This document shows, piece after piece, positions 25,045-33,911 of a stretch of 64,000 nt of DNA (positions are counted from its first letter, which is position 1; the number at the start of each line of letters is the position of its first letter). The notes below the pieces were generated by a model that was not told where the DNA came from, did no database searches, and saw only the letters and a list, made by a program, of their open reading frames with translations. The stretch is taken from assembly GCF_005233845.1 (NCBI RefSeq), contig NZ_SZQL01000008.1, positions 62,001 to 126,000 on the forward strand, written 5' to 3'. This stretch comes from Ilyomonas limi (GTDB lineage: Bacteria > Bacteroidota > Bacteroidia > Chitinophagales > Chitinophagaceae). The translations under genes were made by a program, and so were the position numbers.

Positions 25045-27423
25045 CTACTCCGTTCTCAAACTTTTCACCGGGTTAGTTATTGCTGCTTTAACAGCTTTGA
25101 TGCTTACCGTTATCAACGCAATACTAAAGGTTATCAGCGCAGCTAAAACAAAAATCCACCAGCTTAAAGTTGTTTTATAAGCGAAATTCTGCAGCCATTT
25201 ATCCATTGCATAATAAGCAACGGGCAATGCAATACAGGTTGCAATCAATACTGGTTTTAATAAGTCTTTTGATAATAAAACCACAATGCCCTGTACGGAG
25301 GAACCTAATACTTTTCGTACACCTATTTCTTTAAAGCGTTTTGTTGCAGTAAATGAAGCGAGTCCGAATAAACCAAGGCAGGCGACAAAAATGGCTAAAC
25401 ATGCAAATACGGTAAGAATAGTTTGCTGGCGTAAATCTTTTTGATACATCTCATTGAACTGCTGGTCTAAAAAGTGATATTCCAGCGGATATGCCGGAGC
25501 CACTTTACTGTATTCGGCCTTGATTGCAGCAATGCCCGGTTGAATATTTCCGGGCTTTAACTTTATCAATATTACCCTTCTGTCCATAGAAGGAGATATT
25601 ACCAATGCATCCATGTTTTCCTTTAACGATAAAAAATTAAAATCTTCCACCACGCCAATAATTCTACGGTTTGCATCATCTCTTACCGTGTTCTTTATCC
25701 ATTTGCCTATTGCCTGTTCTGGTGTCCAGCCAAGCTTGGTTGCAGCAGTCCGGTTAATCAAAACGGCATCGGTAGTATCTGTAGGAAATTGCGCAGAAAA
25801 ATCTCTCCCGGCAATGATGTTTAAGCCCAGTGTTTTTACGTATTCAAAATCTGCAAATTCTGTTCTTAATTGCCATTTTTCATGGTGATCTTCTACATCA
25901 AACATGTGTATATCAAAAAAGCCTCCCGGCTCGCCAGACATCATAGATACCGATTGCACGGTGCTTTCGTTTTGCATATCGGTTTTGAAAACATTCATAT
26001 TGTTATAAATATCATTGTTATCAATAGGTATTGTAATAGTTTGTTCTTTATTATACCCAAGCTGCTTAATTTTTACGTACCTCATTTGTTTGGTAATGAT
26101 GATGGTACCAACAATAAGAAACACGGAGATGCTAAACTGAATTACTACTAATGCCTGCCTGAAAGTGGCGCCGCTTTTGCCAAGGCGGAGCTTGCCTTTT
26201 AAAGCCTGTACAGGCGAAAACGCGGAAAGAAAGAATGCCGGGTAACTGCCTGCCAAAAAACCAACGATAATGATTACACCAATAAGAAATAAATAAATCG
26301 GCAATGTATTCCATGATACTGTTAAGGAGTATCCCAGCAATTGATTATACCACGGCATAATCAACAATAACAGCGCAACAGAAAACAGGCATGAAATAGT
26401 TGTAAGTAATACAGATTCACCTATAAACTGCCATACAAGACTTTTGCGCAATGCGCCTAATACCTTGCGCAACCCTACTTCTTTCGAGCGCTCAGCAGCG
26501 CGAATGGTAGAAAGGTTCATGAAGTTGATACATGCAATTAATAATATAAGAACAGCAATAGAAAGAAAGATGTACACTACCGTTTTATCGCCATGCCTTG
26601 CAGCATCAAAAGCGCTGTTTTCAAAATATACATCTTTCAGCGGTGTAAGCGATAATGTAAAATGAAAGCCGTAGTTCTTCATATCAGACCCCATATACTT
26701 ATCCATAAACCGGGGAAACTGTTTTTCTACCTGTTCCTTTGTTATGTTGTCATCCAACAATACATAAGTGTATATTCCATTGTTAATCCAGGTAGTCATG
26801 AAGCTCCTGTCTCTATAGTTTGAAAGTGGAACAATCAAGTCAAAATCCAGATGAGAATTGGAAGGAACATCTTTAGCAATACCTGTTACTTTTAATGCCA
26901 GTTCTTTATCCAGCGTTATTACTTTATTCACTGCATTATCTATGCTTCCAAAATATTTTTTTGCAGTAGTTTCGGTAAGTACAACACTATTCGGAAGTTT
27001 TAAAACTTCCGATGCTTTTCCTTTTATCAAAGGGAATGAAAACAAACTGAAAAAATCATCATCCACATCAAATATCTTCTTTTCATTAAAAGATTGATTA
27101 CCCACCGTAACGAGGTTATTGGTAGGGTTTACACGAACTGCTTTTTTTATTTCTCCTTTAAAATCGTTTAGCAAAGCGGGAGCATACGGGCCCGATAAAT
27201 ATGCAACACTTTTTTCTTCACCATCATGCTTTACGCCACGCATCACCCGATAAATATGATCCCCTTGTGCATGAAAGCTATCCACACTAAATTCATTCAT
27301 GATGAATAAAAAAATCATCATGCACACGGTAATGCCAATCGTTAATCCCAGTATATTGATGAAAGAAAAAGCTTTATTCTTCATCAAATTTCTCCAGGCG
27401 GTTTTGAGATAGTTTTTAATCAT
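25045..27423 (-). CDS. FtsX/MacB-type orphan permease, array member 6
   Basis: A 792-residue member beginning MIKNYLKTAWRNLMKNK. First motif ERSKEVGLRKVLGA at about 303-316 inside LIACINFMNLSTIRAA, fifth helix from FRQALVVIQFSISVF, second motif RFKEIGVRKVLGSS at about 696, tail NPVKSLRTE. The second periplasmic domain contains GRDFSAQFPTDTTDAVLINRTA, the typical place where paralogues have 'GR.F...VNE.A'. The nearest promoter candidate is the odd module at 27651-27739, which would give a long leader of about 225 nt. Confidence 0.93.
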   Translation of the reverse strand: MIKNYLKTAWRNLMKNKAFSFINILGLTIGITVCMMIFLFIMNEFSVDSFHAQGDHIYRVMRGVKHDGEEKSVAYLSGPYAPALLNDFKGEIKKAVRVNPTNNLVTVGNQSFNEKKIFDVDDDFFSLFSFPLIKGKASEVLKLPNSVVLTETTAKKYFGSIDNAVNKVITLDKELALKVTGIAKDVPSNSHLDFDLIVPLSNYRDRSFMTTWINNGIYTYVLLDDNITKEQVEKQFPRFMDKYMGSDMKNYGFHFTLSLTPLKDVYFENSAFDAARHGDKTVVYIFLSIAVLILLIACINFMNLSTIRAAERSKEVGLRKVLGALRKSLVWQFIGESVLLTTISCLFSVALLLLIMPWYNQLLGYSLTVSWNTLPIYLFLIGVIIIVGFLAGSYPAFFLSAFSPVQALKGKLRLGKSGATFRQALVVIQFSISVFLIVGTIIITKQMRYVKIKQLGYNKEQTITIPIDNNDIYNNMNVFKTDMQNESTVQSVSMMSGEPGGFFDIHMFDVEDHHEKWQLRTEFADFEYVKTLGLNIIAGRDFSAQFPTDTTDAVLINRTAATKLGWTPEQAIGKWIKNTVRDDANRRIIGVVEDFNFLSLKENMDALVISPSMDRRVILIKLKPGNIQPGIAAIKAEYSKVAPAYPLEYHFLDQQFNEMYQKDLRQQTILTVFACLAIFVACLGLFGLASFTATKRFKEIGVRKVLGSSVQGIVVLLSKDLLKPVLIATCIALPVAYYAMDKWLQNFAYKTTLSWWIFVLAALITFSIALITVSIKAVKAAITNPVKSLRTE

Positions 27424-28037
27424 AACCAGATGTTGTAACTATAAGTAATAAATCTTTTGTATTTAAATTTAGGTCCTTTATTCATCTGCTGCTATATCAC
27501 CCCTTTTAAGCCTGACCATTATCAGGTAAGCCGTACAGGCGCGCAACACAACCCTACCGTTAAGCGCTACAATCCGGGGTATCACTTGTTGCTCTTTCTA
27601 TCTTGTAATAGTTTGTGAATAATAATGATTGTGCAGCGACCTCATCACACTCCAATGGATATACCAATTACTGAAAAGCTTTACAGTAAAGGATTTGGAA
27701 AAAAGAAGAAAGAAAAACTGTATTAAAACCGTACAGTTTCAGCCCGCAAATGAACAGTTGGAAACAATACTCTGCCACCCGCCGCTTAGTTATCAGCAAG
27801 AAGGACTCAACAGGCTATGCAAAAATCAAAACTAGCCATCAACGATGATTCAAATTCACCTACAGATTGCCGGCAGTGTTTTAGTTGTAAGATGATGTAT
27901 GTGTCATTAGCACCGCAGGCTTATGGAATGATAGCATCACGTTACCAATTCAAACGGATACACTACGGCGCCCTTTGCATCCGCTTGTAATTACGTTGAT
28001 ACTTTTACATTGTACATCCAACATCACACATCTTCAC
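27424..28037. other. 614-bp intergenic region
   Basis: Apart from the promoter-like module at 27651-27739, nothing is recognised. A 68-codon ORF at 27629-27835 runs through the module and looks accidental. The end (28005-28035) holds ACATTGTACATCCAACATC, similar to words before the EVE gene. Confidence 0.45.
27651..27739 (-). promoter_or_regulatory. Variant sigma-54-like module with a different palindrome
   Basis: On the - strand TTGGTAT-N5(ATCCA)-TTGGA (27651-27667) has the same spacing as the other modules but two changes at conserved positions. About 49 bp upstream is an inverted repeat with arms AAACTGTA and TACAGTTT (27715-27739), unlike the GGTGTTCG type. If functional it would answer to another activator. 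It could also be a decayed copy. Confidence 0.4.
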
Positions 28038-30434
28038 CTACTCACTTCGCAAACTCTTCACCGGATTGGCAACAGCCGTTTTTATTGCCTGAAAGCTTAC
28101 TGTAAACAAAGCGATAATAATAACCAAAACCGCTGCAGATGCAAAGAGCCACCAGCTCAGCGAAATGCGGTAAGGATAATTCTGCAACCATTGATGAGCA
28201 GCCATCCAGGCAGATGGAACAGCAATCAGTAACGCAATGCAAACGAGTTTCAAAAAATCTTTGGAGAGTATCGTTACAATTGCATTTACAGAAGCGCCCA
28301 ACACCTTTCTTATACCAATTTCTTTGGTACGCTTTTCTGCCGATAAAACAGATAAGCCAAACAATCCTATACAGGATATAAAGATGGTGAGGATAGCTGC
28401 AAACAACATAATCTGTTTCCATTTTGCTTCGGCTTCGTAGCGCATCCTGTTTTGCTGGTCTTTGAAATTGTAGGTATAAGGGCTTAATGGAAAGAATTGT
28501 TTAAATATTTTTTGTATTTGTTTCAGGCTTTCGGTTTCGGTGTTGGGTTTTATTTTTATAAATATGGTTCCAAACTGGTTATCATTTTTCATGGTAAAGA
28601 GCTGCGGCTTAATCTCCTCGTTCAATGGTTGAAAATGATAGTCTTTTACCACCCCAACTACATTGTACTTTTTATTATCGTACCAAAAATTTACCACCTC
28701 TCCTATCGGATGTTTCCAGCCAGCTTTCTTCACAAACGATTCATTTACAATAACGGAATTAACCGAATCGGATGGATAACCTGCTGAAAAATTTCTGCCT
28801 TGCACCAACGGTATTTTGAGCAAAGGCAAATAAGATTCATCTACCGTTTCGTAAGAGAACTGTATGGTAGAATCGTTACTTATTTTGGCTACCGTTCCCC
28901 ATGAGCCACCATTTTTAGGCGCCACGCCAACAATGTTCGGATACTTCATCAATTCATTCTGAAACAATCTGGCCTGCTGGTGGCTTATTCTGCTTTTATT
29001 CACCACCACCAGATTGGTGTCATCGTAGCCCAGCTTTTCTGTGGTGAGATAATTGAATTGTGCATAAATGGTGAATGTAGCAATGATTAAGAAGGATGCC
29101 AGTGTGAACTGCAATACTACAAGCGATTTTTGCAGATACCCTTTACCTGCAAGATTAAAACGGCTGTATAGGGTTTCTACAGGATTGTAACCCGATAAAA
29201 TAAGCGCAGGATAAAAGCCAGCCAGTAAACCGGTAATAAAAAACAGGAGTATATAACCAGCAATCAGCCTGGCATCGAACAGGTAAGAAAGGGCGAGTGC
29301 CTTGTTAGACAAATCATTGAAAACAGGCAGTATTAATTGCACCAATACAATAGCAAATACAAACGCAAAGGTGCATAGGAAGAAAGATTCGCCTAAAAAC
29401 TGCAGGATAAGTTGCTGCCGGTTGCTGCCCACCACTTTGCGAATACCAATCTCTTTTGCCCGCTTTACCGAGCGTGCAACGGTGAGGTTAATGAAATTGA
29501 TGCAGGCAATCAACAATATAAATATAGCAATGCCCGAAAGGATATAAGAATACACCGGGTTGCTGGCGTTGGAAAGTCCATTTTGTGCAGGCAATTCGGT
29601 ATTCATGTGCATATCGGCAAAAGGCTGCAAAAAGTATTCATTATCAAAGTCAATAGGTCCGAATTTCTCATTGATAAGCTTCAATGCTTCTTTTGATTCT
29701 GCTTTGTAAACCTTTTGCATTTTAGCATCTACTGCCTGCACGTTTGCATTAGGGTTAAGCACTACAAAAGTGTTCAGAAAAAAGTTAAACCAATTTTCAC
29801 CGTTACTCATTTCGTCCGGAGGCGTTATGAAGGGTAGTAATACATCGAATTGAATAGAGGAATTTTGCGGACACTTTTTGGCAACTGCCGTTACGGTATA
29901 AGGTTCAAATGCACTATCTTTTTTTAGCATGATTACCTTGCCGATGGCATCCTTATTCCCAAATTGTCTTTTAGCCATCTCTTCCGATAATACAACAGCA
30001 TTAGGCTCCTGTAAACAGGTTTTTGGATTGCCGCTTTTTAATGGAAAAGAAAACACAGAGAGGAAGCTGGAATCTACATACAACATATCCTGCGACTTTA
30101 TTTCTGTGCCGGTTTTAATATCTATCGAGTTGCTTTGTATGCGAACAAAAGCTTTGATTTCAGGAATATTTTGGCCAAACCGCGGTCCCTGAAAATAACC
30201 GGTATTGCTATCTTTTCTTCCCTTCACACCTTTTTTATCAATACTCTGCGTTACCACACGATAAATGTTGCCCACATTCGCATGAAAGCGGTCGTAACTC
30301 ACTTCATCTTTTACATACAACATGATCAACATAGCACAAGCCAGCCCGATGCTTAGCCCTGCAATGTTTATAAAAGCGTAAATCTTATTTCTTAATAAGT
30401 TTCGAAATGCTGTTTTGAAGAAGTTTTTAAACAT
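28038..30434 (-). CDS. FtsX/MacB-type orphan permease, array member 7
   Basis: A 798-residue member beginning MFKNFFKTAFRNLLRNK. First motif KRAKEIGIRKVVGS at about 317-330, fifth helix from LQKSLVVLQFTLASF, second motif RTKEIGIRKVLGA at about 702, tail NPVKSLRSE. The first periplasmic domain is long and rich in Asn/Lys, and TM2 continues NFINLTVARSV where most paralogues have STAR or ATAQ. The 223-bp region upstream has two inverted repeats but no sigma-54 match. It may be transcribed from there or by read-through from the gene at 30658. Confidence 0.93.
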   Translation of the reverse strand: MFKNFFKTAFRNLLRNKIYAFINIAGLSIGLACAMLIMLYVKDEVSYDRFHANVGNIYRVVTQSIDKKGVKGRKDSNTGYFQGPRFGQNIPEIKAFVRIQSNSIDIKTGTEIKSQDMLYVDSSFLSVFSFPLKSGNPKTCLQEPNAVVLSEEMAKRQFGNKDAIGKVIMLKKDSAFEPYTVTAVAKKCPQNSSIQFDVLLPFITPPDEMSNGENWFNFFLNTFVVLNPNANVQAVDAKMQKVYKAESKEALKLINEKFGPIDFDNEYFLQPFADMHMNTELPAQNGLSNASNPVYSYILSGIAIFILLIACINFINLTVARSVKRAKEIGIRKVVGSNRQQLILQFLGESFFLCTFAFVFAIVLVQLILPVFNDLSNKALALSYLFDARLIAGYILLFFITGLLAGFYPALILSGYNPVETLYSRFNLAGKGYLQKSLVVLQFTLASFLIIATFTIYAQFNYLTTEKLGYDDTNLVVVNKSRISHQQARLFQNELMKYPNIVGVAPKNGGSWGTVAKISNDSTIQFSYETVDESYLPLLKIPLVQGRNFSAGYPSDSVNSVIVNESFVKKAGWKHPIGEVVNFWYDNKKYNVVGVVKDYHFQPLNEEIKPQLFTMKNDNQFGTIFIKIKPNTETESLKQIQKIFKQFFPLSPYTYNFKDQQNRMRYEAEAKWKQIMLFAAILTIFISCIGLFGLSVLSAEKRTKEIGIRKVLGASVNAIVTILSKDFLKLVCIALLIAVPSAWMAAHQWLQNYPYRISLSWWLFASAAVLVIIIALFTVSFQAIKTAVANPVKSLRSE

Positions 30435-30497
30435 GGACGAAGATTTATGGAATTACCGGGATTATAAAAATGGAATACTTACTTCTAATTTTTAGCC

Positions 30498-30557
30498 TTT
30501 GCCGATGTTCTTCACCGGCAAATAGTTCATCGCTGTTGGTGAAGAACACCAACAGCG
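30498..30557. repeat. Two adjacent inverted repeats upstream of member 7
   Basis: TTTGCCG and CGGCAAA (30498-30522, 11-nt loop) and CGCTGTTGGTG with CACCAACAGCG (30531-30557, 11-bp stem, AAGAA loop). Both contain GGTGAAGAACA(C/T)C, once on each strand, so they may be two operator copies rather than terminators; no T-tract follows the strong stem in the sense of transcription. Confidence 0.55.
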
Positions 30558-30657
30558 GCAAAAAATAATATTTAAACATAAAAGGCGCTTTTGCATTACA
30601 TAAAACAGGTATTCGCACCAATCTTTTTACGCTCACTTATAATTACAACTCACACCT

Positions 30658-33042
30658 CTACTCCGTTCGCAAACTCTTTACCGGGTTGGCAATAGCTGCT
30701 TTTACAGTATGGAACGTAACCGTCAATAAAGTAATGAGTAATACTACTAATGCCGACATCAAAAACGGTGTAACAGAAAGCCCGGTGTTGTATGTAAATA
30801 TTTGCAGCCATTTATACATAAACCAATAGGCAACAGGAAAAGCCACCAAACAGGATATACCTACCAGCACTACAAAATTGGTGGTAATTAATGGTACAAT
30901 TTGCCCCACACCTGCTCCCATTATTTTGCGGATGCTGATTTCTTTTTGCCGCTGTTGCGTAGTGAAAGCAACCAAGCCCAATAAACCCAAACAAGTGATT
31001 AAAATAGTAAGGATAGAGAAGGTGACGAAAATCTTTCCGCGTTTTTGGTCGGCGGCATATTGCGAGTCGAAATCCTGGTCGAGAAAAGTGTATTGAAAAG
31101 GCAGTTCAGGGAAAGTGCTTTTCCATGTTTTTTCAATACTGGCAATGGTTCCCGCAATATTTTTTCCATCCAGCTTAAGTTGTATGTTGTTGCTGTTGGG
31201 ACGATAATACAGTATCAATGGGGTAATGGGATTGTATAACGATTTTTGATTGAAATCTTTTATCACACCCACTACTTCAAAATAATTACCCGAAGTATCA
31301 CCGGGAAATGTTACGCGCTTGCCCAACGGTTCATCCCAGCCAAACTCCTTTGCCATACTTTCATTTACAATAATGCTATGCAGCGTATCGGGCAAACCGG
31401 AAAAATTTCTACCTCGCTTTATCTGAATACCCAATGTTTTAAAATAATCTTCATCTACGCCATACACATCCACACCTTTATCTTCATGCCCCTTGTTGGT
31501 TTGTATGGTAAATAGTTGAAAATTGATTCCTTTTCCCGGCGTTGCTTCTGCTGTACTTGCGGTGAGAACACCCGGCTTGTTTTTCATTTCATTTTTGAAA
31601 GCAACAATACTGCTGCGAATGTCTTTGTTGGTATTGGCAGTAAGCGATAATACATGCTCTCTGTTGAAACCTAAGTCCTTGCTTCTTAAATACTGTAACT
31701 GCCCATATACTACCCACGTGCAAATGAGCATAATCATGGAAATAGTAAACTGGACAACTACCAGCGTACGGCGCAACACTACATTGCTGGAGCCCTTGGA
31801 TAAATTGCCTTTGAGCACGTGCACCGGATTGAACTTAGATAAATAAAAAGCAGGATAACTGCCGCCAAGCAAGCCTACCAGCAAAACAATGAGGAGTAAA
31901 ATAAGCAGCGTGCCAGGCTGAAATAAAGTAGAAAAAGTAATAAACTTACCCGCCACTGCATTGAAGGTAGAAAGAAACAAAGCAATAAAACCAATGCTTA
32001 ATAGTAAAGCAAACAATGCCGTTAAGATAGATTCAACAAGAAACTGTGCAACCAGTTGCGACTTGGAAGAACCAGTCACTTTACGAATGCCAATTTCTTT
32101 TGCCCGCCGCGCACTGCGTGCTGTAGTGAGGTTCATGTAATTGATACAGGCAATAATAATCATGAATAAGGCTACCGCCGAAAAGATGTAGATGTATGAC
32201 ATGCTGCCCAACTCTTCCGGCTCGCCCTGCAAATCGGAATGTAAGTGAATGGCAGTAATAGGCTGTACACCATAATGTATTTTGATATTGTACTGCGCAA
32301 AAATAGGAGCCATGTATTTGTCGTACATTGGCAATAGTTTCTTCTCAAACTGAGCAGCATTCACATTGGGCTTCAGCAATACATAATTAAAAAAACCAAA
32401 ACCGCCCCAGTTGTTGGCAAAGTCTTTTGGCAGCGTAGTAATAGAAATAAGTGCATTGAAAGTGAGGTGCGAATTTTTAGGAACATCTTTTATTACACCT
32501 GTTATTTTAAATACATCGCCGTTGCCATTTTGTAATGATTTACCGACAGCACTTTTATTTTTTCCAAAATATTTTTCTGCTAAAGATTGTGTCAGCACCA
32601 TCGAGTTTGGCGCTACCAAAGCAGTTTTAGGATCGCCTTCTATAAACGGATAGGTAAATACTCTAAAGATGCTGCTATCGGTATAAAATATCTTTTCTTC
32701 ATAAAACCGCAGGTCACCATTTTTATACATGGTTTTGTTGACATTTACAAAACGTACGGCTTCTTCTACTTCGGGGTACTCATTTTTAAGTGTTGGCCCC
32801 AATGGAAACTGCGTAAACGCCCATTTCATTTCATCTTTATCCGGCTCTTTTGCATACCCATTAATGCGATAAATTCTATCTGCTTTTTCGTGGTACCGGT
32901 CATAGCTCAGTTCATCTTTAATATAAAAAATAAGAAATAAACTAAAGGTAATACCAATGGTAAGTCCCAATATATTAAGCAGGCTGTACCATATATCTCT
33001 TTTAAAATTACGCAATGCAACACGCAGGAGATTTTTAAGCAT
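30658..33042 (-). CDS. FtsX/MacB-type orphan permease, array member 8
   Basis: A 794-residue member beginning MLKNLLRVALRNFKRDI, slightly different from the usual KNY start. First motif RRAKEIGIRKVTGS at about 311-324 after IIACINYMNLTTARSA, fifth helix from LRRTLVVVQFTISM. The second motif is a variant, RQKEISIRKIMGAG, at about 698 (Ser for Gly). Tail NPVKSLRTE. The last cytoplasmic part reads LITTNFVVLV where most copies have LLSK(D/E)FLKLV. The 308 bp upstream hold no visible promoter element. Confidence 0.93.
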   Translation of the reverse strand: MLKNLLRVALRNFKRDIWYSLLNILGLTIGITFSLFLIFYIKDELSYDRYHEKADRIYRINGYAKEPDKDEMKWAFTQFPLGPTLKNEYPEVEEAVRFVNVNKTMYKNGDLRFYEEKIFYTDSSIFRVFTYPFIEGDPKTALVAPNSMVLTQSLAEKYFGKNKSAVGKSLQNGNGDVFKITGVIKDVPKNSHLTFNALISITTLPKDFANNWGGFGFFNYVLLKPNVNAAQFEKKLLPMYDKYMAPIFAQYNIKIHYGVQPITAIHLHSDLQGEPEELGSMSYIYIFSAVALFMIIIACINYMNLTTARSARRAKEIGIRKVTGSSKSQLVAQFLVESILTALFALLLSIGFIALFLSTFNAVAGKFITFSTLFQPGTLLILLLIVLLVGLLGGSYPAFYLSKFNPVHVLKGNLSKGSSNVVLRRTLVVVQFTISMIMLICTWVVYGQLQYLRSKDLGFNREHVLSLTANTNKDIRSSIVAFKNEMKNKPGVLTASTAEATPGKGINFQLFTIQTNKGHEDKGVDVYGVDEDYFKTLGIQIKRGRNFSGLPDTLHSIIVNESMAKEFGWDEPLGKRVTFPGDTSGNYFEVVGVIKDFNQKSLYNPITPLILYYRPNSNNIQLKLDGKNIAGTIASIEKTWKSTFPELPFQYTFLDQDFDSQYAADQKRGKIFVTFSILTILITCLGLLGLVAFTTQQRQKEISIRKIMGAGVGQIVPLITTNFVVLVGISCLVAFPVAYWFMYKWLQIFTYNTGLSVTPFLMSALVVLLITLLTVTFHTVKAAIANPVKSLRTE

Positions 33043-33350
33043 AATAGAATTGTTGAAAAAGTTTAGAAGTAAGATTTCCAGACGTTTAATTTACCCGGAT
33101 TGATCTGCTATAAAATTGACGAAGTTTTTCGTATATCCTCAACCGCTTATCATTTTTATTAACTGTTCATAAAGTCTGCCTGCTTTAAATGCAGCCCAGT
33201 CTTTGTAAGATTCAATCTATATCAACATAATAAGAACAAGGCTTTTATCCTCATAGTTTTAAAAACCGCGCGTTCCTTATTCTAAACTATGATAAAATGG
33301 AAGTGCATTGTTGATAAAGAATTAAACGGGACATAACATTATAATTACAA
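33043..33350. other. 308-bp gap, nothing recognised
   Basis: AT-rich, no ORF, no strong inverted repeat and no sigma-54-like site on the - strand. Confidence 0.45.
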
Positions 33351-33869
33351 CTATGATTTCCTGCTGTAATGCAGTCGCCAGTTGCTTTTCCATGTAATAC
33401 CACCATCGATAGATGATTCCCAATCCCAGTCGAAGGCATCTTTGGTAATATTGTAATATACCATTCTGTTTATCATTTTACCCGTTGAACTTATGTTTGT
33501 TGGTACTGTTCTTTCAGCAGTGATCAAAATCATCGAATCGCCCTGCATGCCTCCGGTAAGTGCAATGTAACCACCCTGGTTATCAACCCATGTTTGTTGC
33601 CAATGTTTGTAATTGGCATTGTACACGCTCCAGCTTTTACCCATATAATTTTTAGGTGGGTCATTAAAGTTTTCCTGTACCGTACAATCATTCATAAGTT
33701 TTTCAACATGATTGGTGGCATGCGCCGTATCGCTGTATGTAATGTTCCAGTCTCCAATCCAAAAATCAAACTGGTGCGCTTCAGGCGAAGAGCAAGGCGG
33801 CTGATTATTACTTTGAGCTATTACCTGAAAGCTCATTATTATACAGGAGATCAGAAGGATTGTTTTCAT
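33351..33869 (-). CDS. Secreted DUF1579-like protein
   Basis: A 172-residue protein with a signal peptide (MKTILLISCIIMSFQVIA, cleavage likely before Gln19) and then EAHQFDFWIGDWNITYSD, the opening typical of DUF1579-like proteins of the lipocalin-like type. Further family-like places are QTWVDNQGGYIALTGG and NRMVYYNITKDAFDWDWE. Function is unknown; a soluble periplasmic ligand-binding role would suit the fold but is inference. It begins 42 bp behind the permease gene at 33912 on the same strand, so it is probably co-transcribed with it; it is one of only two non-permease genes inside the array. Confidence 0.85.
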   Translation of the reverse strand: MKTILLISCIIMSFQVIAQSNNQPPCSSPEAHQFDFWIGDWNITYSDTAHATNHVEKLMNDCTVQENFNDPPKNYMGKSWSVYNANYKHWQQTWVDNQGGYIALTGGMQGDSMILITAERTVPTNISSTGKMINRMVYYNITKDAFDWDWESSIDGGITWKSNWRLHYSRKS

Positions 33870-33911
33870 GATGTCTTATTTAAACTGATGAATAGTATTC
33901 ACTTGTAAACA

